DNA of 64,000 nucleotides from Lachnospiraceae bacterium (GTDB lineage Bacteria > Bacillota_A > Clostridia > Lachnospirales > Lachnospiraceae), in contig SFGN01000009.1 of assembly GCA_004556565.1 (NCBI GenBank), positions 1-64,000 of the forward strand. Reading direction: 5' to 3'. Of this stretch, positions 35,006 through 43,535 are shown in pieces (position 1 is the first letter of the stretch; every line of letters starts with the position of its first letter). A program made the position numbers and the translations under genes. A model generated the notes under the pieces. The model was given only the letters and a program-made list of their open reading frames with translations, was not told the DNA's origin and ran no database searches.

Positions 35006-36616
35006 ATGGCAGTCAAGTATGTATTTGTTACCGGAGGTGTTGTCTCCGGTCTTGGAAAGGGAATTACAGCCGCATCTCTCGGCCGACTTCTGAAAGCACG
35101 TGGTTACACAGTGACCATGCAGAAATTCGACCCTTACATTAACATTGACCCCGGCACAATGAACCCGGTACAGCACGGCGAGGTTTTCGTGACCGATGAC
35201 GGGGCGGAAACCGACCTTGACCTGGGACATTATGAACGCTTTATAGACGAAAGCCTTACAAAAAATTCCAATGTCACCACCGGTAAAATTTACTGGTCAG
35301 TGCTTTCAAAGGAACGAAGAGGCGATTTCGGCGGGGGGACCGTACAGGTAATCCCACATATCACGAATGAGATTAAAGACCGTTTTTATCGGAATCCGTC
35401 GGCAGACGGAACGGAAATCGCGATTATCGAGGTCGGCGGAACTGTCGGTGATATCGAGAGCCAGCCTTTCCTCGAGTCCATCCGTCAATTCCAGCATGAA
35501 AAAGGACACGAAAATGTCATCCTTATCCATGTTACGTTAATCCCGTATCTCCGCGCTTCACAGGAGATGAAAACGAAGCCGACGCAGGCAAGTGTAAAGG
35601 AACTTCAGGGCATGGGCATCCAACCGGACGTCATCGTGTGCCGCTCCGAGCATCCTCTTGATGAAGGTATCCGGAACAAGATTTCTCTCTTCTGCAATGT
35701 TCCTGCCACCCATGTGCTCCAGAACCTGGATGTAGAATACCTCTACGAAGCACCGCTTGCCATGGAACGTGAAAACCTTGCCCAGGTTGTCTGCGAATGC
35801 CTGCATCTGGACTGCCCTGAACCGGATTTAAGAGACTGGACGGAAATGGTAGACAAGCTGAAACATCCCACAGAAAATGTTACCATCGCACTGGTAGGCA
35901 AATATATCCAGCTTCATGATGCTTATATCAGTGTTGTGGAAGCTTTAAAGCACGGCGGCATTTACAGCCACACAACCGTAAATATCAAATGGGTGGATTC
36001 TGAAACCGTGACTTCAGAAAATGTCGGCGAAATTCTTGAAGACGCAGCCGGAATCCTTGTACCGGGAGGGTTTGGCGACCGGGGAATTGAGGGGAAAATC
36101 GAAGCCATCCGATATGCAAGAGAGCATCAGATTCCGTTCCTTGGTCTTTGCCTCGGAATGCAGCTGTCTATCGTGGAATTTGCAAGAAATGTGATTGGAT
36201 ACCATGATGCGAACAGTATGGAGCTTGACCCTAACACTACCCATCCGGTCATCCATATCATGCCGGAACAGATCGGGATTGAAAATATCGGAGGAACCTT
36301 GCGCCTCGGCTCTTATCCATGTATTCTGGACAAGGATTCCCTGGCTTATAAATTATATGGCACCGACAATATCCATGAACGTCATCGCCACCGCTACGAA
36401 GTAAACAACGACTATCGTGACGAACTTAAGGAACACGGAATGATGCTCTCCGGAAAATCTCCGGACGGACGTATTATCGAAATGATTGAGCTGAAAGACC
36501 ATCCGTGGTTTATTGCGACACAGGCGCATCCGGAACTAAAATCCAGGCCAAACCGTCCGCATCCGCTTTTTAAAGGATTCGTCGAGGCGGCACTTGAAAA
36601 GCAGAAAACCTTATAA
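35006..36616 (+). CDS. pyrG: CTP synthase
   Basis: Converts UTP to CTP with glutamine (536 aa). The synthetase domain begins MAVKYVFVTGGVVSGLGKGI with the P-loop, and the C-terminal class I amidotransferase has the nucleophile Cys in LGLCLGMQLS and the His/Glu pair in ATQAHPELKSRP. GAGGAGG precedes the ATG at 35006. No frameshift; normal length. Convergent with the PAP2 gene. Confidence 0.97.
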   Translation: MAVKYVFVTGGVVSGLGKGITAASLGRLLKARGYTVTMQKFDPYINIDPGTMNPVQHGEVFVTDDGAETDLDLGHYERFIDESLTKNSNVTTGKIYWSVLSKERRGDFGGGTVQVIPHITNEIKDRFYRNPSADGTEIAIIEVGGTVGDIESQPFLESIRQFQHEKGHENVILIHVTLIPYLRASQEMKTKPTQASVKELQGMGIQPDVIVCRSEHPLDEGIRNKISLFCNVPATHVLQNLDVEYLYEAPLAMERENLAQVVCECLHLDCPEPDLRDWTEMVDKLKHPTENVTIALVGKYIQLHDAYISVVEALKHGGIYSHTTVNIKWVDSETVTSENVGEILEDAAGILVPGGFGDRGIEGKIEAIRYAREHQIPFLGLCLGMQLSIVEFARNVIGYHDANSMELDPNTTHPVIHIMPEQIGIENIGGTLRLGSYPCILDKDSLAYKLYGTDNIHERHRHRYEVNNDYRDELKEHGMMLSGKSPDGRIIEMIELKDHPWFIATQAHPELKSRPNRPHPLFKGFVEAALEKQKTL

Positions 36617-36632
36617 AATCTTTCAATGACAA

Positions 36633-36680
36633 TAAAAGGAGGCATGTACATCACGTCTGTGGTATACATGCCTTTTCTTT
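36633..36680 (+). terminator. Bidirectional terminator between pyrG and the PAP2 gene
   Basis: GGCATGTA pairs with TATACATGCC, closed by AAAAGG/CCTTTT, followed by TTCTTT on the plus strand; A-rich on the other side, so it can act in both directions. Confidence 0.85.
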
Positions 36681-36705
36681 CATATACATTTTTATAAGCG
36701 CAGTG

Positions 36706-37290
36706 TTACATCGGCATTTTGCCCGGTGCTGCATCTTCTTTATAAACCCTTCTGATGATCCGACACGCCAGCAATGCAGAGACAACTCCTGCGAGAATTC
36801 CACCAAGGATATCTGTAGGATAATGCACCCCCAAGTACATCCTGGAAAAAGCAATCAGAAATGCCAGTACCATTGCTGAAATGCCTACAGCTTTCCCGAT
36901 TTTTTCAGGAAGACATTGGGGCAGATATCTGACCAGTGCCGTTGCGGCGGCAAATGAGGCACAGGAATGGCCGGAAGGAAAAGAAAAATCCGATGGCTTC
37001 TTTATCAGATAAGTCAGTTCCCCGATTACTTCATACGGTCTGATACGCTGAACCACGTTTTTCAGGCAGATATTCGTTATCAGCGCCCCGATTGCCAGTG
37101 CAAGCAGGGCGGCAGCGCCCGCTTTGCGCGTCCGCTTAAAAAGCAGCAATATAACTGCCAGCGCAATCCAGAACCAGCCGGAATTCCCCAGCGAAGTAAT
37201 CAGTTTCCAGAACGGCGTCATCCAGTCATGCCTTATATTTTCCTGTATCCACAATAGAAATGCTTCGTCTAACCTAAAAATAAACTCCAT
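36706..37290 (-). CDS. PAP2-family membrane phosphatase (undecaprenyl-PP phosphatase-like)
   Basis: 194 residues with several membrane segments and the three phosphatase motifs: KNVVQRIRPYE (KX6RP), PSGHSCASF (PSGH) and SRMYLGVHYPTD (SRX5HX3D). The order and sequence resemble the BcrC/YbjG-like enzymes that recycle undecaprenyl pyrophosphate, though other lipid phosphates are possible. AGGGG precedes the ATG. Functions at the outer face of the membrane and would support peptidoglycan and wall glycopolymer synthesis. Confidence 0.88.
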   Translation of the reverse strand: MEFIFRLDEAFLLWIQENIRHDWMTPFWKLITSLGNSGWFWIALAVILLLFKRTRKAGAAALLALAIGALITNICLKNVVQRIRPYEVIGELTYLIKKPSDFSFPSGHSCASFAAATALVRYLPQCLPEKIGKAVGISAMVLAFLIAFSRMYLGVHYPTDILGGILAGVVSALLACRIIRRVYKEDAAPGKMPM

Positions 37291-37308
37291 CCGTATTCCC
37301 CTGACATA

Positions 37309-38304
37309 TTATACCCGGAAGGTAATCTCATCGATTTTCTGAAGTTCTTCCTCAGAAAATCCTGTTCCTTCCATAACCTTAAGATTATCCAGGATCTGCT
37401 CCGGTTTGGAGGCGCCGACAAGCACGCTTGTCACAACATCATCTTTCATGACCCATTTCAGCGCCATCTGTGCCAGACTTTCACCACGTTCACGGGCGAT
37501 CTCATTCAAATCGCATATCTGCTGTACTTTCTCTTCCGTAAGCTGTCCGGCTTTTAAAAATCTTCCGTCCGTCATCATCCTGCTGTCAGACGGGATTCCG
37601 TTCAGATAACGATTTGTCAGCATTCCCTGTGCCAGAGGACTGAACGCTATGATGCCTTTTCCCTCTTCCTGTGCTGCCTCTTTCAATCCATTTTTTTCGA
37701 TCGTCCTGTCAAAAATTGAATAACGGTTCTGATTGATGACAAACGGGCATTTCAAATCTTCAAGAATCCTGCACGCTTTTTTAAGCGTCTCACCATCATA
37801 ATTTGAGATTCCGGCATACAATGCTTTTCCGCTCTTGACCGCCTGGTCCAAAGCACCCATAGTTTCTTCAAGCGGAGTCTCCGGATCCATTCGGTGATGA
37901 TAGAAAATATCAACATAGTCAAGACCCATTCTCTTCAGGCTCTGATCCAGGCTCGCCAGAAGATATTTTCTGCTGCCCCAGTCTCCGTAAGGTCCGTCCC
38001 ACATGGTGTATCCTGCTTTAGTACTGATGATCATTTCATCACGGTATGGCAGAAAGTTCTCTTTAAAAATCCGCCCGAAATTCTTCTCTGCACTTCCCGG
38101 CTGCGGGCCATAATTATTAGCAAGGTCAAAATGAGTAATTCCATGATCAAATGCGGTGAAGCAAAGCCTTTCCATGTTTTCATAGCTGGCCGTGTCACCG
38201 AAATTATGCCAGAGACCCAAAGAAACAGTGGGAAGCTTAAGACCGCTTTTCCCGCTGCGGCGGTAAACCATTTTTTCATATCTTCTGTTGTCTGCACTGT
38301 ACAT
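37309..38304 (-). CDS. Aldo/keto reductase (YghZ-like)
   Basis: NADPH-dependent oxidoreductase of the AKR fold, 331 aa. Catalytic tetrad elements: Asp in FDLANNYG and the Tyr of that motif, Lys in MIISTKAGYTMWDGPYG, His in IFYHHRMDPETP. It resembles the L-glyceraldehyde-3-phosphate/methylglyoxal reductases (YghZ). AGGAGG stands ten bases before the ATG. Lies just upstream of the PAP2 gene (18-bp gap), possibly co-transcribed. Physiological substrate not determinable. Confidence 0.88.
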   Translation of the reverse strand: MYSADNRRYEKMVYRRSGKSGLKLPTVSLGLWHNFGDTASYENMERLCFTAFDHGITHFDLANNYGPQPGSAEKNFGRIFKENFLPYRDEMIISTKAGYTMWDGPYGDWGSRKYLLASLDQSLKRMGLDYVDIFYHHRMDPETPLEETMGALDQAVKSGKALYAGISNYDGETLKKACRILEDLKCPFVINQNRYSIFDRTIEKNGLKEAAQEEGKGIIAFSPLAQGMLTNRYLNGIPSDSRMMTDGRFLKAGQLTEEKVQQICDLNEIARERGESLAQMALKWVMKDDVVTSVLVGASKPEQILDNLKVMEGTGFSEEELQKIDEITFRV

Positions 38305-38331
38305 ATTATAATTTCCTCCTGATATTTTTTA

Positions 38332-38961
38332 TTACTGCTGAACCGCTTTTATAAATCTGCTGACACATACCGCACACACGGCACGCACAGCTTTTCTGAG
38401 TGGAATAAGAAGATCTGTGTCGGCATTTCCGGCTATAATCCCTTTTTCCGCACACCAGCCCATTGCCTCCTGTGCATATAACGATACAAGCCTTCTGTCC
38501 GGATAGCTCTCAATACCCGCACCCTTTATTTCAGTATCGTATCCTTTATATTTTGCATAGCGGTACAGCAGAGTCGCAAGCTGCTCCCGGGTAATCGGAT
38601 CTGACGGACCAAATGTCCCTGAACCGGTATATCCGGTGATAATTCCGTTTTTGCTCGCCCATATAACCGCTTCCGTATAATACTGCCCCTCGGGCACATC
38701 CGGAAATCTTTCCTCGTATGCGGTCTTTGGGCATCCGGCCATCCGGTACAGTACCACCGCCGCCTGCGCTCTTATCAGATCATCAGAAGGTCCGAACATC
38801 TGCGGCTGAATACCGGTCATCAGTCCTCTCTCATTTACATCCAGGACGGCTTCATAAAACCAGTCTGATTCCTTTACATCCAGGAATGGATTTTTTGCTG
38901 CCCCGGATTCCTTTTTTCCCGTTTCAGTTGTTCCTGTTTTCATTTCTGTGTCCATTTCCAT
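38332..38961 (-). CDS. SLH-domain-only protein lacking a signal peptide
   Basis: 209 residues that are essentially three SLH repeats (DVKESDWFYEAVLDVNERG; FPDVPEGQYYTEAVIWAS; YPDRRLVSLYAQEAMGWC). It is a near copy of the C-terminal anchoring module of the adjacent M60-like protein. The N-terminus (MEMDTEMKTGTTETGKKESG) has no hydrophobic segment, so export by Sec is not predicted; an in-frame stop lies just upstream of the ATG. Probably the remnant of a larger surface protein, or a cytosolic wall-polymer-binding oddity. Ribosome binding site is poorly spaced. Confidence 0.6.
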   Translation of the reverse strand: MEMDTEMKTGTTETGKKESGAAKNPFLDVKESDWFYEAVLDVNERGLMTGIQPQMFGPSDDLIRAQAAVVLYRMAGCPKTAYEERFPDVPEGQYYTEAVIWASKNGIITGYTGSGTFGPSDPITREQLATLLYRYAKYKGYDTEIKGAGIESYPDRRLVSLYAQEAMGWCAEKGIIAGNADTDLLIPLRKAVRAVCAVCVSRFIKAVQQ

Positions 38962-39007
38962 ATTCTCACATCACTCCTGTCTGATTCACATCTATAATAC
39001 TATAACT

Positions 39008-39041
39008 GACGGTTTTGCCGATAGTTATCAGCAAAACCGTC
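39008..39041 (-). terminator. Hairpin between the M60-like gene and the SLH-only gene
   Basis: Perfect 11-bp stem GACGGTTTTGC / GCAAAACCGTC with a 12-base loop. It lies just beyond the stop of the minus-strand M60-like gene; no strong U-run. Confidence 0.65.
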
Positions 39042-39061
39042 GCCTTTCTTATGTTATGCTA

Positions 39062-42000
39062 TTAATCGGAAATCTTCTCCGTAAACCTGCTGATGATCGT
39101 TGCGCAGACTGCTCTGACAGTATCACCCTGCGGGAGAAGAAGCCCTGTCTTTCCGTCACCGGTTATGATTTGATTTTTTACACACCAGCTCATTCCGTCG
39201 TTGGCATATGCCTGTACCTGGTTGCAATCTGCATAAGAACTGATATAACTGCTGTCGGTCTCAATATCATATCCTTTATATTTCGCATAGCGGTACATCA
39301 TCGTCGCCATCTGTTCCCTGGTGATTCTATCATTCGGTCCAAATGTTCCGGTGGATGTATAACCTGTGATAATTCCGTTTTCGCTTGCCCATATGACAGC
39401 TTCGGTATAAAACTGACCTTCAGGCACATCCGGGAAAATTCCACTATAAGTCACTTCCGGGCTGCCTTCCATACGGTATAAGATAACCGCAAACTGTGCC
39501 CTTACCAGCTCCTCTGACGGGGCAAATCTGGTCGTTGACTTACCTGTCATCAGGTTCTTTTCATAAACATCCATGACATTGTCATAGAACCAGTCCTGAT
39601 CCGACACATCATCAAATGGATTTTCTGTCGGAGGCGTAACTATCGGCTGGTCAGCCGGTGCTTCTTTAATCGTAAATGTCTTCGAGACAGTTCCGGTATA
39701 ATTTCCTGTTCCTTCCACAGTGACTGTTCCTGTTCCAACCTCCGTATTATCATCGTATGAAACTGTATAATCAGTTCCCTTTTCCAGTGTCTTTTCTCCA
39801 TCCTTAACAATCACTTCCGGAGTTTTTGACTTTCCGTCATAGATATATTCCGACTCGGAAAGCGTCACCGTACATTCAGAAATATCTGTTTTTACCACCG
39901 GCACATCTTCTGTAAAAAGATAGGGATAAGATGCTCTTATCTGCGCCTGGAATTCCTCATCCATAGAAGTGGCTACGGACACCAGAATTGCCTTTTCCTT
40001 CTGGTAAATTGTCGGATCATTCTTCTGTTCATCTGTCATCTCACTGTCAACAGAAGCAATATATTTTAGGAAAACAGATTCCCGGGCATTATCAAGCTGT
40101 TCGCTGTCGAATCCGGCTCTTATTAACCCATAATCCGTAACGACAAATTCCAGATAATCTTTCCCCTTCTCTTCTTCCGTAAATCCTTCATATTCCTCAT
40201 GATTAAAGTACTTGGAAAGTGTCTTCACTCTGAAACTGGCTTCACAATGTCTTACCCTGATTATTGTGCCGACCGGGGCTTCGATTTCGGAAATTCCTTG
40301 TTCATAATTCTGTGTCCCTATATAAGATTTCTGAAAGATCTGTGTCCCGCCCGGGTTCAATATCTCAACAGAGGCATACTCATCTTTAATCAGATAATGA
40401 GGCTCCCCGGCATTTGTCTCAACTGCTATTTTACCGAACTCGGAATCATAAGAGATAACGGAAAACTCCCAGTCACTGATTCCAAGAAGACTGATCTGCA
40501 TATCGTCACTGAATAATCCTCCGTCCGCCTTATAATATACGCCTTCAGCTTCTGCTGTACTTCCGGCAATTACCGCTACTGTTGTCGGATTGCTGTAATA
40601 AGTACGTGTAGCCGGTATCGGAAGAGACAACGTATAGCTGCCTGCCGGAACATCGGCAAAGAACACTGTGCTGCCCTCGATAATTTCTGACGCAACAGTC
40701 TTTCTTCCGTCCATGAGAGCCACGGTTTTCCCTTTAATTTCATCAAGATTATCTATCGTAATCTTTATATTCAGATTTCCTTTTTTGCCTGTCGCCGAAA
40801 GTTCTTCGTTATCCACCAGACTGTAAATCATCGATGTACCCAACGTACCGGCAGCTTCCCTCGCATCAGAATCACTGGTAAAATAATCTCCCAGATAATC
40901 CATGATTGGATACTGTTTCGCATAAATCCTGCTCTTTGCCCTCTCGCTGACAGATGCACCGCATTTTTCAAAATACGAAACCAGATTATATCCACAGTAG
41001 TCACATAAATGTTCCACGATAAAATCCGTAGTGCTTGATGCCTGCCCTCTGGCCGCACGCCAGTCGTGATGAAGCCTCGCCATTGCCTGCTCAGCCCCGA
41101 TTTTATTCAACAGATTCACAAACACATAAAGCCGGGCATCGAACTCACGGCTGCTAAAATCCACTCCGTTTTCACGATCAGCAACATATACACTTTCAAC
41201 TTTTGCAAGATTCTGCAGACTGCTCCAGCCGTCATCACCTTCAACAAGCATTTCTCTTTCGTAATAGTGAGCCATGATATTGTTGAAAACTTCTACCAAT
41301 GCAAGGTCTCCATATGCAAGTCCGCCTTCATATCCATGAGCAAACTCATGAAGGAACATCCAGCCTTTTGAAAGAAATCCTGACAATGAATTCCCATTCT
41401 GTGCGGTATACTGACCTCCTGTATAGTAAGCCGCACCCGCACCATGAAGGTCTGCTTTTACAAAAAATCTTGCCCTCACATTCTCATCGACGGGATCGGC
41501 CGCATTATAACTTACCCCCAGATATCTGTCATACTGATCCTGCATGTCGTCATAGAACTCCAGCATATCATCCAGAGATTTGAAATTATATTCTTCCACC
41601 TTACTTGCACAGAACAGCAGATTTCTGTCTCTCCTTGGCAGAAGGATGGTTTCACGTTCACCTTCGATCACCGCATAATCCTGCCATGTCTGCAAAAACT
41701 GATCCTGATTATCCCCGTGATGATAATAGGTTAATTCTTCCATGCCTGTATCATCGAAATAGTATTCAACAACTGGCTCAACTTTTGATTCCGGCGTGCG
41801 GATGAATGCCACACTGTCCGCCGGCACATCTGTCACCTGTATCTTTCCGCCTTCCGAAGTATAATTATACAAATATTCTCCAGTTGGGTTTCCCTCATTA
41901 TCGAGAATTGCCCCTGCAGTTATCGTCAGCGTGCTCCCGTCCGACGGGATTTCAAATACCTGGGTGGTACAATCGCCGCCCGCACCGTAATGAGAGTCAT

Positions 42001-42586
42001 CTGTCATAAGATCCAGCCACAGAGAATTACCGAATTCTCCCGGATTGACGATACGGATTTTCAGGACAGCTCCGGAATTCAGATAAATCCCCAGATTCTG
42101 CCTGTCATGATAATAGCCCCGGTAGGTCTGCGCTGCTATAAGATACTCTGCCGATTCTTTCGTATATAATGTTTTTTGTATCTTCTGTCCGTCTGTTCCG
42201 AAGCCGTCCACTACTTCTACTGTTGTAGTCAGGCTGTCCTGTGCACCCTGGCTGTCCGATACGCTGTAGGTAACCGAATATGTTCCTGCTTCTGATGTAT
42301 TTACTGAGTTGGAAACCACCTGTATCGCTTCTGTCAGGTCACCGTCTTCCTTATCCATAGCAAATACACGGTTTAAAATGTTTTTTTCATCAAATGTGGT
42401 TCCGGTCTCGATCTGCACATAACTGGTTCCGCTTAAAACCGGAGCAGAATTTTTTGCAATACTCTGAGAATCATCCTCTTTATCCGCCAGAACCGTACCC
42501 GCGCCGCCCGTCACTGAAAAACTTCCGGCCGCCAGCACTACTGCCAGTAATCCTGCCAACCCTTTTTTTACTGCTCTTCTTTTCAT
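39062..42586 (-). CDS. SLH-anchored M60-like (mucin/enhancin-type) metallopeptidase
   Basis: 1174-residue secreted protein. Signal peptide about residues 1-34 (LAGLLAVVLAAGSFSV). A DUF5011-type Ig domain follows (about 50-130), then the peptidase M60-like region with zinc motif HEFAH near residue 413 and downstream Glu in DLALVEVFNN. A carbohydrate-binding-like region (about 720-860), a YDG/MBG-like beta domain (about 905-985) and three SLH repeats (about 990-1174) complete it. M60-like enzymes cleave mucin-type O-glycoproteins. ATG 42586 gives a proper signal peptide; the frame continues to a TTG at 42637, weakly supported. Confidence 0.82.
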   Translation of the reverse strand: MKRRAVKKGLAGLLAVVLAAGSFSVTGGAGTVLADKEDDSQSIAKNSAPVLSGTSYVQIETGTTFDEKNILNRVFAMDKEDGDLTEAIQVVSNSVNTSEAGTYSVTYSVSDSQGAQDSLTTTVEVVDGFGTDGQKIQKTLYTKESAEYLIAAQTYRGYYHDRQNLGIYLNSGAVLKIRIVNPGEFGNSLWLDLMTDDSHYGAGGDCTTQVFEIPSDGSTLTITAGAILDNEGNPTGEYLYNYTSEGGKIQVTDVPADSVAFIRTPESKVEPVVEYYFDDTGMEELTYYHHGDNQDQFLQTWQDYAVIEGERETILLPRRDRNLLFCASKVEEYNFKSLDDMLEFYDDMQDQYDRYLGVSYNAADPVDENVRARFFVKADLHGAGAAYYTGGQYTAQNGNSLSGFLSKGWMFLHEFAHGYEGGLAYGDLALVEVFNNIMAHYYEREMLVEGDDGWSSLQNLAKVESVYVADRENGVDFSSREFDARLYVFVNLLNKIGAEQAMARLHHDWRAARGQASSTTDFIVEHLCDYCGYNLVSYFEKCGASVSERAKSRIYAKQYPIMDYLGDYFTSDSDAREAAGTLGTSMIYSLVDNEELSATGKKGNLNIKITIDNLDEIKGKTVALMDGRKTVASEIIEGSTVFFADVPAGSYTLSLPIPATRTYYSNPTTVAVIAGSTAEAEGVYYKADGGLFSDDMQISLLGISDWEFSVISYDSEFGKIAVETNAGEPHYLIKDEYASVEILNPGGTQIFQKSYIGTQNYEQGISEIEAPVGTIIRVRHCEASFRVKTLSKYFNHEEYEGFTEEEKGKDYLEFVVTDYGLIRAGFDSEQLDNARESVFLKYIASVDSEMTDEQKNDPTIYQKEKAILVSVATSMDEEFQAQIRASYPYLFTEDVPVVKTDISECTVTLSESEYIYDGKSKTPEVIVKDGEKTLEKGTDYTVSYDDNTEVGTGTVTVEGTGNYTGTVSKTFTIKEAPADQPIVTPPTENPFDDVSDQDWFYDNVMDVYEKNLMTGKSTTRFAPSEELVRAQFAVILYRMEGSPEVTYSGIFPDVPEGQFYTEAVIWASENGIITGYTSTGTFGPNDRITREQMATMMYRYAKYKGYDIETDSSYISSYADCNQVQAYANDGMSWCVKNQIITGDGKTGLLLPQGDTVRAVCATIISRFTEKISD

Positions 42587-42642
42587 ATCTCTGCTCTTTT
42601 TCCGTCCTTTCTTCCCTAATTCTACCGACTGCTGCAATAAAA

Positions 42643-43524
42643 TTATAACTTATCGTTCTGGCCTTGTAAAGCAGACATTCCATCCTCCAGCCATACTTTT
42701 AACGGCTGCAGCGCTTTTAACGCATCCTGTCTGCCGATGTCATAGACTGCCTGGATTTCCTCTGCATTTTTCGTAAGCCGCGGGATTTTCAGTTCCATGC
42801 TCGGACAAATGACAAATATTTTCCCCTTCTCCTGCTGCTTCCGGATATCTTCCGTTGTCCGGTTATAACGAATATGTCTTTTTGACAATGCATAACAGAA
42901 CCTCGGATATTTCCGGTAAATTATATTCGGCAGAAACATCTTCTGCGGCTCTTTCACATACCCGTCGTGACGGGTGAGGACCACCACATTTTTTTCATAT
43001 CCCATCCGCTGAAATGCCCTGACAGGAATGCTGTCGGTACAGCCGCCGTCCAAAAGCTTCTTCCCTTCATATTCGACAATTTCTGACACACATGGAAGTG
43101 AAGCGGATGCCCGCATCAGATCCATCTGCTTTTTCATATCCGTAATCTCCATATACTCCGCTTTTCCTGTTTCCAGGTTCGTACAAGTAACATAAAATTT
43201 CGTCTGCGATTTTTCAAACGCCTCATAATCAAACGGATCCAGCGTCTCCGGCAGGTCATGATAGCAGAATTGTGTTCCGATGATGCTCCCTGTTTTTATC
43301 AGGCTTTTAAAGCTCATAAACCGTTCATCCCCGCAATATTTTTTATAAAAACGAATACTTCTGCCATGCTGACCGGAAACAAACGAGCTTCCGAAAATTG
43401 CCCCGGCGGATACACCGATCACTCCGTCAAACCCAATCTGATTCTCCATCAGAACATCCAGGACGCCTGCGGCATAAATTCCGCGCATCCCTCCTCCTTC
43501 CACAACAAGCCCGCGCTTTGCCAT
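42643..43524 (-). CDS. Patatin-like phospholipase
   Basis: 293-residue serine hydrolase with a Ser-Asp dyad. Oxyanion loop GGGMRGIYAAGVLDVL near residue 10, nucleophile in GVSAGAIFG (about residue 40) and Asp in LLDGGCTDSIPV (about 165). No signal peptide, so cytosolic or membrane-peripheral; bacterial RssA/YjjU-like members are uncharacterised lipid hydrolases. AGGAGG precedes the ATG at 43524, which lies 11 bp after the lacZ stop, so the two are probably co-transcribed. Confidence 0.9.
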   Translation of the reverse strand: MAKRGLVVEGGGMRGIYAAGVLDVLMENQIGFDGVIGVSAGAIFGSSFVSGQHGRSIRFYKKYCGDERFMSFKSLIKTGSIIGTQFCYHDLPETLDPFDYEAFEKSQTKFYVTCTNLETGKAEYMEITDMKKQMDLMRASASLPCVSEIVEYEGKKLLDGGCTDSIPVRAFQRMGYEKNVVVLTRHDGYVKEPQKMFLPNIIYRKYPRFCYALSKRHIRYNRTTEDIRKQQEKGKIFVICPSMELKIPRLTKNAEEIQAVYDIGRQDALKALQPLKVWLEDGMSALQGQNDKL

Positions 43525-43535
43525 ATTGTTACCTC

